DNA of 64,000 nt from Nocardia cyriacigeorgica. GTDB lineage: Bacteria; Actinomycetota; Actinomycetes; Mycobacteriales; Mycobacteriaceae. Every line of letters begins with the position of its first letter. Position 1 is the first letter of the stretch. A program made the translations under genes and the position numbers. Shown one piece after another: positions 7,618 to 16,495 of this stretch. Below the pieces are notes generated by a model that saw nothing but the letters and a program-made list of their open reading frames with translations, was not told where the DNA came from and did no database searches. The DNA lies in NCBI RefSeq assembly GCF_010858045.1, contig NZ_JAAGVC010000031.1, positions 1-64,000 on the forward strand, in the 5' to 3' direction.

Positions 7618-8034
7618 ATGACCGACGATGTGACCACCGAGAAAGAGCTGTGGACGCTGCTGCACGCTCAGATCCAGGCATGGGCGGCCGCGGACGGCGC
7701 CGCCTTCGCCGACACCTTCACCGACGACGCCGTCTTCGTCTCCGTCATCGGCGAATACATCCCTGGTCGCGCGGCGATCGCGGCAGCCATGCAGGAAGGG
7801 TTGAACGGGTTCATGAAGGGCACCCGGATGCCCGAACCCGAGGTGCTGAACCTGCGCTTCCCGGCGCCGGATACGGCGATCCTGATCACCACGGCCGGGC
7901 GGCCCGCGCCACCGGACACGGCACCGGATCCGGAGGAGAAATCGATCCAGACCCGGGTGGCTGTGCGCCGCGAGGGGCAATGGCTGTTCAGCAGCTTCCA
8001 GAACACCCGCATCGGCGGTTTCCCACCCTCGTGA
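7618..8034 (+). CDS. SgcJ/EcaC-family (SnoaL-like) protein
   Basis: The start is ATG 7618, preceded by GAGAGG; the longer frame from 7531 runs back into the divergent promoter region. The 138-residue protein has the NTF2/SnoaL-like pattern of SgcJ/EcaC proteins: helical N-terminus with LHAQIQAWAAADG, then TFTDDAVFVSVIGEYIPGR and a C-terminal sheet with RREGQWLFSSFQNTRI. Members are small cone-shaped cytoplasmic proteins annotated as oxidoreductases or of unknown activity; no catalytic residues can be assigned. The usual partner of MmyB-type regulators in such divergent pairs is the controlled enzyme, which fits here. Confidence 0.8.
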   Translation: MTDDVTTEKELWTLLHAQIQAWAAADGAAFADTFTDDAVFVSVIGEYIPGRAAIAAAMQEGLNGFMKGTRMPEPEVLNLRFPAPDTAILITTAGRPAPPDTAPDPEEKSIQTRVAVRREGQWLFSSFQNTRIGGFPPS

Positions 8035-8053
8035 GCTCACCTCGGCTGCCGTC

Positions 8054-8078
8054 GCGGGGGCGGAGGGTCGACCCCCGC
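8054..8078. terminator. Hairpin between convergent genes
   Basis: GCGGGGG (8054-8060) pairs with CCCCCGC (8072-8078) across an 11-nt loop in the gap between the convergent SgcJ-like and VanY-like genes. GC-rich and without a T-tract, as usual for actinobacterial terminators; weak evidence. Confidence 0.35.
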
Positions 8079-8136
8079 CGTGGTGGACTCAGTCGTCGGC
8101 CACCAGGCAGCTAGCGGCTTGGGCTCTGCATGCCGC

Positions 8137-8694
8137 TCAGCGCATGCTGGCGTCGGGTACTCGGGGTGGGCAGGGGGTTCCGGGGAAGGTGGCGAGCTCG
8201 AAATGCCACCATTCGTTATCGAAGGTCCGGCACAGTCCCCACCGGTTGCCGTTGGCTTCCAGCCAGCGCGCGCCTTCGATGGGGCCCACGTCGATGGCGT
8301 TGCCGGTGACGTGGGTGGATTCCTCGGGCGGCAGCACCCAGCGCCGGGCTTCCTCGGGGCTGCCGTGGGTGCGTACACCTTCCTCCCATAGCGCCTGTTG
8401 TTCGGCGAGCGTGCGATGGCCGGAGGTGATGGACAGTGGCACGCCGGCGGCGTGGGCTTCATCGGCGGCCATCGTGTAGGCCAGGGCCAGCAGGGGGTTC
8501 AGGCCCTCGGTCCCCGCGGCGGCGATCGGCCAGACGAGGACGGCACCGGCGGGCGGGGACGCGGGCTGCGCCGCGGGCGCGGCCTGCACCGAGGGCGCGG
8601 CAACGCTGACCGCGACGGCGAACGGCGCCACCGCGGCCGCGATCGCCCGCCGCGCCGACCGGCGCCTGATCCGTGTTTCCCTGGTTGGCCACAT
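8137..8694 (-). CDS. VanY-type D-alanyl-D-alanine carboxypeptidase, secreted
   Basis: The start is ATG 8694. The 185-residue precursor has an Arg-rich n-region and hydrophobic core ending in a VQAAPAAQ-type signal cleavage region. The mature part is a peptidase M15/VanY domain: SGHRT, then STHVTGNAIDV with zinc-ligand His and Asp, and EWWHFE with the third zinc ligand. It would trim terminal D-Ala from peptidoglycan stem peptides outside the membrane. It stands alone between the SgcJ-like gene (convergent) and fumarase. The upstream gap carries several DnaA-box-like sequences, listed separately. Confidence 0.88.
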   Translation of the reverse strand: MWPTRETRIRRRSARRAIAAAVAPFAVAVSVAAPSVQAAPAAQPASPPAGAVLVWPIAAAGTEGLNPLLALAYTMAADEAHAAGVPLSITSGHRTLAEQQALWEEGVRTHGSPEEARRWVLPPEESTHVTGNAIDVGPIEGARWLEANGNRWGLCRTFDNEWWHFELATFPGTPCPPRVPDASMR

Positions 8695-8997
8695 AGCCGT
8701 CGATGGTAGCGCGACACGCCGAGAGTCCCAGCTCACGCCCGCGCCGACGCGACCAGGCAGAACAACTTGAAACGGCAACTGTCCACAAGGTTATCCACGT
8801 GTTGTGGATCACAATGCCCACGCGGCAATGGTTTTCACCTTCGCCCGCCTCAAGGGCGTTGACCTCCAGGAATGCCGAATTCAACCGGACAGGAAGGGGC
8901 TGCGGCGCAAGCGGATCCGCTCAGGATCGTGCTTGTCCACAGCCGATCCCCATCATGTGCATAACCTATGACTCGCCCGAGTCCAGGATGTGGGAGC
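8695..8997. promoter_or_regulatory. Intergenic region with four DnaA-box-like 9-mers
   Basis: This 303-bp gap upstream of the VanY-type gene contains one perfect TTGTCCACA (8933-8941) and three one-mismatch relatives: CTGTCCACA (8779-8787), TTATCCACG (8791-8799) and, on the minus strand, TGATCCACA (8803-8811). The last two together form the inverted repeat ATCCAC-N5-GTGGAT. No gene is visible. It may be a DnaA-binding cluster or a binding site for another regulator. Confidence 0.45.
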
Positions 8998-10677
<1,680 letters not shown>

Positions 10678-10926
10678 TGAAGCGCACTCCTTCGGGCAAA
10701 GTGTCGGGCTCGGCAACAGCCACGGCTGGACTGAAGCACAGCGAGCCTAACGACCGATCGGCACCCGGCCTGCGGTTAGGCAACCCTATCCAAGGCGCAC
10801 CACACTGGGATCGGCCACAAAAGGTTGCACGTTCAACCCCAGGGGTGCTAACTCTCGTTTCAGCAGGTATCGCGCGGTGCGCCGGTGCGCGGACCTGACC
10901 CGAACCGCCGGAATTGGAGCACCAAC

Positions 10927-11397
10927 GTGACCGACCCCCACTGGCTCGATGACGTCGAGATGCGGGCCTGGCTGGGATTCGTCCGGACCCGCGACCTCAT
11001 CGCGGCCGCTGTCGGACGCGATTCGACGCGGGAATCCGACCTCACCTACGTCGAGTATTCGGTCCTCGCCTACCTCGCCGAGGATCCCGAGCACTGTCTG
11101 ACCTTCGCCGATCTGGCGGCGAAGCTGGAGTGGTCGCAGAGCAGGCTTTCCCATCAGATCACCCGGATGGAGCGGCGCGGGCTCGTGACGCGAGCCCCGA
11201 TTCCCGACGATGCCCGGCGCACCGCCGCCCGACTGACCCCGCGCGGGTTCGAGGTGCTGACAACCGCGGCGCCCGCCCATGTGGAGAGCGTGCGCAGACA
11301 CATGATCGACGTCCTCGATCGCGAGCAGTTGACGGCACTGGCCGATATCTACGACGTCCTGCTCGAACACCATCGCGCCTCGAACGGGCACCGGTAG
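10927..11397 (+). CDS. MarR-family transcriptional regulator
   Basis: The start is GTG 10927 with GGAG upstream. The 156-residue protein has the winged-helix core of MarR proteins: YVEYSVLAYLAEDP, FADLAAKLEWSQSRLSHQITRMERRGLV and a wing RAPIPDDARRTAARLTPRG. It would bind as a dimer to palindromic operators and respond to small ligands. The nearest divergent gene is fumarase, 250 bp away. A strong hairpin follows immediately after the stop. The regulated target is not evident. Confidence 0.88.
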   Translation: MTDPHWLDDVEMRAWLGFVRTRDLIAAAVGRDSTRESDLTYVEYSVLAYLAEDPEHCLTFADLAAKLEWSQSRLSHQITRMERRGLVTRAPIPDDARRTAARLTPRGFEVLTTAAPAHVESVRRHMIDVLDREQLTALADIYDVLLEHHRASNGHR

Positions 11398-11423
11398 GCC
11401 GGCTCACCACGGGTGAGCCGGCC
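11397..11423. terminator. Bidirectional hairpin terminator
   Basis: A perfect 12-bp stem, GGCCGGCTCACC (11397-11408) with GGTGAGCCGGCC (11412-11423), 3-nt loop, followed by TTT on the plus strand. It starts at the MarR stop codon and also ends the convergent mftD transcript. Confidence 0.8.
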
Positions 11424-11448
11424 TTTCGTCTCTCCGGCGGGATCCGGT

Positions 11449-12660
11449 TCAGGCGGGGTTCGAGACCGCGGCGTCGAGCTCCTTCGCGGCCGGAACACCG
11501 AGGGCGCGTTCGAATCCGGCGGGCACCACGATGTCGCTGCGGTCCAGCTCGGTGATGCTGGTCTTGCGCAGCCCGAGCAGCGCCGAGTCGATGCCGCCGC
11601 GCAGGATGTCGAGCACGTTCTCCACCCCGGCCTGCCCGTTGGCGGCCAGACCCCACAGGTAGGCGCGCCCGATCATGACCGCGCGGGCGCCGAGCGCGAC
11701 GGCCTTGACGACATCGCTACCCCGGCGGATACCGCCGTCGAGCAAGATCTCGATCTCCGAACCCACCGCGTCCGCCAGCACCGGAAGAGCCCGAATGGCG
11801 GCGGGGGTGCCGTCGAGGTTGTTGCCGCCGTGGTTGGACACCGAGATGGCGGCCACGCCCGCGTCGACGGCGCGGTGGGCGTCGTCGACGCGCATGACGC
11901 CCTTGAGCATGACCGGACCGTCCCACTGCTGGCAGATCCAGCGCACATCGTCCCAGTCGGGAGCCGGTGTGCCCATCCACTCGCCGTAGGCGCCGAAGAA
12001 GCCGGGCGCGGGCGCGTCACCGACAGCCATATTGGGTGCGGTGAGGTCGGGCAGCGTGCCCGAACGCACATACGTGCTCAGCCAGCGCGGCTTGACCAGC
12101 GTCTGCGGCGCAAACTTCATCATGGTGCGCAGGTTCAGCGATTCCGGGATCACCGGGCTGCCCCAGTCGCGGCCGTGCGAGAACGACCAATCGAGGGTCA
12201 GGATCAGCCCGACCGCGCCCGCGGCCTTGGCCCTTGCCATGCGCGCGGAGATCTCGTCCTTGCTGCCACACCAGTACAACTGGAAGAAGGTCGACGGATT
12301 GGCCGCGATCACCTCTTCGATCGGCTTGCTGGCGAACGAGGACAGGCCCATCGCGGTGCCACGCGCGGCGGCGGCACGAGCGACGGCCACCTCACCGTCG
12401 GGGTGCACCGCTTGCACGCCGGTCGGCGAGATCAGCACCGGCATCGAAATCTGCTGGCCGAGAACGGTGGTCGATTGATCGCGTTCCCCGATCGGCCCGG
12501 CGACGTGCGGCGCGAAACCCAGTTCGGCGAAGGCGGCCTGATTGTCCTCGATGGTCTGGCCGCGTTCGGAGCCGGCGATCAACGCGCCGTACACCGACTT
12601 CGGCAACCGCTTCTTCGCGCGCCGCTGCGCTTCGGCGACGGTCTCGAACCAGGGGTTCAT
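11449..12660 (-). CDS. mftD: Pre-mycofactocin synthase MftD (FMN-dependent alpha-hydroxy-acid oxidase family)
   Basis: 403 residues, close to the mycobacterial MftD (LldD1). It shares ETVAEAQRRAKKRLPKSVY, the long block ISPTGVQAVHPDGEVAVARA and the C-terminal GLAANGQAGVENVLDILRGG. The catalytic histidine lies in SNHGGNNLDGTP and the FMN phosphate site in DGGIRRGSDVVKA. In mycofactocin maturation MftD oxidatively deaminates the cyclised Val-Tyr-derived core to give the redox-active dicarbonyl. Its ATG overlaps the mftE stop by four bases, so the two are co-translated. A plain lactate dehydrogenase reading is less likely given mftE and mftR alongside. Confidence 0.9.
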   Translation of the reverse strand: MNPWFETVAEAQRRAKKRLPKSVYGALIAGSERGQTIEDNQAAFAELGFAPHVAGPIGERDQSTTVLGQQISMPVLISPTGVQAVHPDGEVAVARAAAARGTAMGLSSFASKPIEEVIAANPSTFFQLYWCGSKDEISARMARAKAAGAVGLILTLDWSFSHGRDWGSPVIPESLNLRTMMKFAPQTLVKPRWLSTYVRSGTLPDLTAPNMAVGDAPAPGFFGAYGEWMGTPAPDWDDVRWICQQWDGPVMLKGVMRVDDAHRAVDAGVAAISVSNHGGNNLDGTPAAIRALPVLADAVGSEIEILLDGGIRRGSDVVKAVALGARAVMIGRAYLWGLAANGQAGVENVLDILRGGIDSALLGLRKTSITELDRSDIVVPAGFERALGVPAAKELDAAVSNPA

Positions 12661-13358
12661 GGCTGGGTCCTTTCAGGGGAGGTCACCGGCCACCACAGCC
12701 GGGTCTGGTCGGTCAGTTGGGTGATCAGTTCGGTGAGCAGGGCGGCGCCCTCGGGCGCGGTGGCGCCCGCCGGATCGCCGAGCACGCCGTTCGCACTCAC
12801 CGCGCGCACTCCCCCGCTGCGCAGCAGCGGCAGGATCTGCGGCAGCGGCCGGGTGTCGCCCGCCTCGGCCCGTCCGGTCCGGACTCGTTCGGGCGAAAGC
12901 GCCAGTTGCAGTGCGGTTTCGGTGCGTCCGGCGTGCGGGTCGCCGTCGTAGCGCGGCAGGAACAGGCGCACATCGCGAGATTCGGTGCGCAGCAGCGCCA
13001 CCGCCCGCCGCAGCGGCTCGACATTGCCGCCGTGCCCGTTGACGAGCACGATCCGGTCGAAGGAGTCGGTGGCCGAGCGGCACAGCTCCACGATCAGCAG
13101 TTCCAGCGCGGCAGCACCGATCGACAACGTCCCGGGAAAGCCGGCGTGCTCGCCGCTCGAGCCGTACGGCACGGCGGGGGCGACGAGCACGTCCGAGCGC
13201 CGCGCGGCCAGGCCGGCACACAGCGCGAGCGCGATGTCGGTGTCGGTGGACAACGGCAGATGCGGGCCGTGCTGTTCGGTCGAGCCGATGGGCACGGCGA
13301 GGATCACACCGGCGGCGACATATTCGCCCGCCTCGGTCCATGTGAGATCCGCCATCAT
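12657..13358 (-). CDS. mftE: Mycofactocin peptidase MftE (creatininase family)
   Basis: The start is ATG 13358, seven bases after a TAATGT -10 box, so the mRNA is probably leaderless; a second ATG at 13355 and one at 13388 are alternatives. 233 residues with creatininase-fold metal motifs: GSTEQHGPHLPLSTDTDIA, VLVNGHGGN and the HAGRTETALQL segment. MftE removes the C-terminal Val-Tyr dipeptide from the MftC-modified precursor peptide. It is followed by mftD with a 4-nt overlap, the reverse of the usual mftD-mftE order. The precursor gene mftA, the chaperone mftB and the radical-SAM gene mftC are not nearby. Confidence 0.88.
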   Translation of the reverse strand: MMADLTWTEAGEYVAAGVILAVPIGSTEQHGPHLPLSTDTDIALALCAGLAARRSDVLVAPAVPYGSSGEHAGFPGTLSIGAAALELLIVELCRSATDSFDRIVLVNGHGGNVEPLRRAVALLRTESRDVRLFLPRYDGDPHAGRTETALQLALSPERVRTGRAEAGDTRPLPQILPLLRSGGVRAVSANGVLGDPAGATAPEGAALLTELITQLTDQTRLWWPVTSPERTQP

Positions 13359-13365
13359 GGCGCCG

Positions 13366-13421
13366 ACATTAACGTCACTCACTGACATAATCAATAGGCC
13401 GCCGGGCCGCATAATCAATAG
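13366..13421. promoter_or_regulatory. Divergent leaderless promoters inside a direct repeat (mftE / mftR)
   Basis: Two exact copies of CATAATCAATAG lie at 13386-13397 and 13410-13421, 24 bp apart. On the minus strand the first copy supplies a -35 box TTGATT (13394-13389), 17 bp from -10 TAATGT (13371-13366), which ends 7 bp before the mftE ATG. On the plus strand CATAAT (13410-13415) sits 8 bp before the mftR GTG. Both genes therefore look leaderless, and a regulator bound to the repeats would block both; MftR is the obvious candidate. Confidence 0.6.
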
Positions 13422-13423
13422 CC

Positions 13424-14089
13424 GTGACGGCACACAGCACCCGAGGGCGCCCGCGCGGCACCAGCAAGCGCGAGCTCGAACTCATCGCCATGCGGCTGTT
13501 CAGCGAGCAGGGCTTCGACGAGACCACCGTCGAGCAGATCGCCGCGGCCGCCGGCGTCAGCGGCCGCACCTTCTTCCGCTATTTCCCCAGCAAGGCCGAG
13601 GTGCTCTGGTACCAGTTCGACGCCGAGGTAGAGGCGCTGCGCGAGGCGTTCACCACCGTCGACCCCGACATTCCGATGATGACCGCGGTGCGCCGGGTGG
13701 TGGTCAACGCCAACCGCTACCGCGCCGAGGACGTGCCCGAATTGCGCACCCGCATGCAACTGGTCGCGACCGTGCCCGCGCTCGCCGCCACCGCGGGCGC
13801 CCACTACGACGCCTGGGAGCGCACCGTCAGCGCCTTCGCCGCCACGCGCCTGGGCCAGCCCGAGGACGCGCTGATCCCGATGGCCGTCGGCCGGGCCACG
13901 CTCGCCGCCGCCCGCGCGGCCTTCGATGCCTGGCTGACCCGCGCCGATACCGATCTCACCGTCTACCTAGACGAGGTGCTCGCGGCCCTGGAACACGGCT
14001 TCGCGTCACCAGCAGGGGCCGACGGTGACCGACACCACGAGGCGACAGCACGACCTGGTGGTTTCGACGGCACGACGGCTGGGGTATGA
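13424..14089 (+). CDS. mftR: TetR-family regulator, MftR-like
   Basis: 221 residues from GTG 13424, divergent from mftE with a 65-bp gap. The N-terminal HTH spans about residues 20-68, including TTVEQIAAAAGVSGRTFFRYFPSK, the usual MftR form. The remainder is the ligand-binding helical domain. MftR proteins bind long-chain acyl-CoAs and control mycofactocin genes, so autoregulation from the shared promoter is expected. The C-terminal 20 residues are less conserved-looking (ATARPGGFDGTTAG). It is also close to generic TetR proteins, so the MftR name rests partly on context. Confidence 0.82.
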   Translation: MTAHSTRGRPRGTSKRELELIAMRLFSEQGFDETTVEQIAAAAGVSGRTFFRYFPSKAEVLWYQFDAEVEALREAFTTVDPDIPMMTAVRRVVVNANRYRAEDVPELRTRMQLVATVPALAATAGAHYDAWERTVSAFAATRLGQPEDALIPMAVGRATLAAARAAFDAWLTRADTDLTVYLDEVLAALEHGFASPAGADGDRHHEATARPGGFDGTTAGV

Positions 14090-14175
14090 CTAGGCTCGAA
14101 ATCGGCACGCAGCCGAGCGCAACCCAGGCCGACCAGCGCGGCCCGACAGACCCGTCGAAAGGGGCACGAGTTTCC

Positions 14176-15069
14176 ATGTCCGAGGTGTCCATGAGCCTTT
14201 CGGCGGACTCACTGGCCGCAGGACCGGTCGACAATCTGCTTCCGCAGCTGGTCGAGCACCTGCGCCAGAACCGCACCGTGCTGCGGGAAGAGTGGGCGCG
14301 CCGCATCACCGATGCCCGCCTGCTGACCGCCATGACGCCGGAGGAGATCTTCTCCGAGGCCACCTCGATCTTCGACAACTACGTCGAGGTGCTCGAGACC
14401 GGTAGCGTCGAAGCGCTGCAGGCCTACGCGCGCGATCTGTCCGAGCGCATCATTCCCCGAGGCGTCGAGACCGACGAGATCCTCGGCATCGTGCTGCTGC
14501 TGCGCGACGTGCTGGCCCGCTCGCTGTTCGAGAAGTACCAGTCGAACTTCGAACTGCTCAACGACGTCCTCGACGCCTACGAACCGGCCGCCAACCGCAT
14601 CGCCAACACCGTGGGCGTGTCGTTCGTGCAGGAACGCGAACGCGTCATCCGCCAGCAGCAGGAAGCCATCCGCGAGCTGTCCACCCCGGTGCTGCAGGTC
14701 CGTGAGCAGCTGCTCATCCTGCCGATCATCGGCGTGCTGGACAGCCAGCGCGCCCGCCAGCTCACCGAGCAGCTGCTACGCGCGATCCGGGCCAACCGCG
14801 CCAAGGTGGTCGTCATCGACATCACCGGTGTTCCCGAGATCGACCAGACCGTGGCCAACCACCTGGTGCAGACCGTGGACGCCTCCGGCCTGATGGGCGC
14901 CAACGTCATCATCACCGGCCTGTCCTCCGATATCGCGCTGACCCTGGTCACCATCGGCCTGGATCTGTCGAAGATGAACGCCGTCGGCGACCTCCAGGGC
15001 GGTATCGAGGAGGCCGAACGGTTGCTCGGCTACGAGATCTCGCGCGTTTCCGAGCGCGGCGGGCGTTGA
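14176..15069 (+). CDS. rsbR: RsbR-like stressosome scaffold protein
   Basis: The start is taken at ATG 14176; the earlier ATG at 14086 would overlap the mftR end. 297 residues: an N-terminal non-heme globin-like RsbR_N domain (about 20-160, with REEWARRITDARLL) and a C-terminal STAS domain (about 175-290) containing LPIIGVLDSQRARQL, DITGVPEIDQTVANHL and GANVIITGLSSDIA. RsbR forms the stressosome shell with RsbS and holds the kinase RsbT until stress. First gene of a cluster rsbR-rsbS-rsbT-phosphatase, spaced 10 bp or overlapping. Confidence 0.9.
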   Translation: MSEVSMSLSADSLAAGPVDNLLPQLVEHLRQNRTVLREEWARRITDARLLTAMTPEEIFSEATSIFDNYVEVLETGSVEALQAYARDLSERIIPRGVETDEILGIVLLLRDVLARSLFEKYQSNFELLNDVLDAYEPAANRIANTVGVSFVQERERVIRQQQEAIRELSTPVLQVREQLLILPIIGVLDSQRARQLTEQLLRAIRANRAKVVVIDITGVPEIDQTVANHLVQTVDASGLMGANVIITGLSSDIALTLVTIGLDLSKMNAVGDLQGGIEEAERLLGYEISRVSERGGR

Positions 15070-15079
15070 TCAGCCGCCC

Positions 15080-15466
15080 ATGCCGGTTCCGATTCTCAAA
15101 CAGGGCACATATCTCATCGCGTCGGTGCAATCGGCACTGACCGATGCCGATACCGAGCGCCTCCAGGACGACCTGATGACCCAGGTCAGCAAGTACCGGG
15201 CGCACGGCATCATCGTCGATGTGACCGCGATCGACGTGATGGACTCGTTCGCGGCCAGATCCTTGCGCACCATCGCGCATATGACGCAGTTGCGCGGCGC
15301 TCAGACCGTCATCGTCGGGCTGCAACCCGAAGTCGCGTTCGCCATGGTCCAGCTCGGCCTCACCTTCGAGGACATGCACACGGCCCTCGACCTGGAAGAG
15401 GGCCTGGCCTGGCTGAACAGCAATGTCCCTGCCCGGCGGCGAGACGGTCGTGACAGTGGCCGCTGA
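15080..15466 (+). CDS. rsbS: RsbS-like STAS antagonist
   Basis: 128 residues, a single STAS domain starting MPVPILKQGTYLIASVQSAL. The segment DVMDSFAARSLRTIAHM holds the serine (DSF) that RsbT phosphorylates in the B. subtilis protein. RsbS co-assembles with RsbR and sequesters RsbT until it is phosphorylated. It begins 10 bp after rsbR and its 3' end overlaps the longest rsbT frame, so the order RsbR-RsbS-RsbT is exactly that of classical stressosome operons. Confidence 0.9.
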   Translation: MPVPILKQGTYLIASVQSALTDADTERLQDDLMTQVSKYRAHGIIVDVTAIDVMDSFAARSLRTIAHMTQLRGAQTVIVGLQPEVAFAMVQLGLTFEDMHTALDLEEGLAWLNSNVPARRRDGRDSGR

Positions 15467-15869
15467 GGACAGAGTCATCGCGGTGAAAATGTCCAACGAC
15501 ATCGTCACCGCTCGTCAGGCCGGACGTGAACTGGCCGAACAACTCGGCTTCTCCCTCACCGACCGCACCATGATCTCCACCGCCATCTCCGAGGTCGCGC
15601 GCAACATCACCAGCTACGCGGGCAGCGGCGAGATCCGATTACTCGTCGACGAACGCGAGGGCCGCCAGGCCCTGGTGGTGCAGGCCAGCGACAACGGGCC
15701 GGGCATCCGCGATATCGCCCGCGCCATGGAGGACGGTTACTCCACCGGGCTCGGGCTCGGTCTCGGCCTGCCGGGTGCCAAACGACTCATGGACCGGCTC
15801 ACGGTCGACTCGGGTCCCGGTCGCGGCACGTTGGTGGAGATGTGGAAGTGGGTACCCAACGGTGCATGA
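15423..15869 (+). CDS. rsbT: RsbT-like serine/threonine kinase
   Basis: 148 residues from ATG 15423, overlapping rsbS by 44 bp; GTG codons at 15450 and 15456 are plausible shorter starts. A GHKL ATPase fold is clear: N-box ISTAISEVARNITSYAG, G1 box DNGPGIRD and G2 box GLGLGLPGAKRLMD. RsbT phosphorylates RsbS and RsbR and, once free, activates the RsbU phosphatase. The stop overlaps the next gene's start (GTGCATGA), so the two are translationally coupled. Confidence 0.9.
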   Translation: MSLPGGETVVTVAAEDRVIAVKMSNDIVTARQAGRELAEQLGFSLTDRTMISTAISEVARNITSYAGSGEIRLLVDEREGRQALVVQASDNGPGIRDIARAMEDGYSTGLGLGLGLPGAKRLMDRLTVDSGPGRGTLVEMWKWVPNGA

Positions 15870-16488
15870 TGACGGGTTCATCGGCCGGATCGAATGGGCC
15901 GTTGCCGGTCGCGCCTTACCCGGACAGCAGATCTCCGGCGATCGGTGCGTCGTGCTCGATACCGGCGCCGGGACCGCGCTGTTCGCCGTCCTGGACGGGC
16001 TCGGCCACGGCGAGGCGGCCGCGTCGGCGGTCGATCGCGCCGCCCGAGTGCTCGCCGACCATCGCGGCGAACCACTGGACGAGCTGATGGTGCTGTGTCA
16101 TCGGGCGATGGCCGACACCCGCGGTGCCGCGGTATCGCTGGCGCTGTTCGGCGCGGATTCGGTGCAGTGGCTCGGCGTGGGCAATGTCGACACCCATCTG
16201 TTCACCGCGGGGCCCACCGGGCCCGCGATCAGCGCGACCGTATTGCAGACCGGCGGCATCGTCGGCTATCGGCTGCCGCCGCATCTGCAGCCGCAGACCG
16301 TCGCGGTGCGGCCAGGAGATCTGCTGTTGATGTCCACCGACGGCGTCGTCATCGATTCCGGCACCACCGTCGACCTGTCGACCTCGGCGGTCGACATCAC
16401 CGCCGCGCTGCTGGACAACAACGCCAAAGACAGCGACGACGCCCTGGTCCTCGCGGCCAGGGTGCGTGGCGTGAACGGAACCTCATGA
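15862..16488 (+). CDS. SpoIIE/PP2C-type serine phosphatase, RsbX-like
   Basis: The start is GTG 15862, overlapping the rsbT stop. 208 residues of a minimal PP2C (SpoIIE) domain: GDRCVVLDTGAGTALFAVLDGLGHG carries the metal-binding Asp and DG, VGNVDTHLF is a second motif, and MSTDGVVIDSG carries the C-terminal Asp. In stressosome operons the equivalent position is RsbX, which dephosphorylates RsbS and RsbR and resets the complex. It is followed 7 bp later by the large RsbU-like gene. Confidence 0.88.
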   Translation: MHDDGFIGRIEWAVAGRALPGQQISGDRCVVLDTGAGTALFAVLDGLGHGEAAASAVDRAARVLADHRGEPLDELMVLCHRAMADTRGAAVSLALFGADSVQWLGVGNVDTHLFTAGPTGPAISATVLQTGGIVGYRLPPHLQPQTVAVRPGDLLLMSTDGVVIDSGTTVDLSTSAVDITAALLDNNAKDSDDALVLAARVRGVNGTS

Positions 16489-16495
16489 GCGGTGG

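Noticed and set aside
11413..12951. 512-aa open frame antisense to mftD/mftE
   Set aside because: Shadow of two recognised genes.
13359..13423. Possible mftA precursor near mftE/mftR
   Set aside because: No short frame ending in the conserved IDGMCGVY-like core was found here or in neighbouring gaps.
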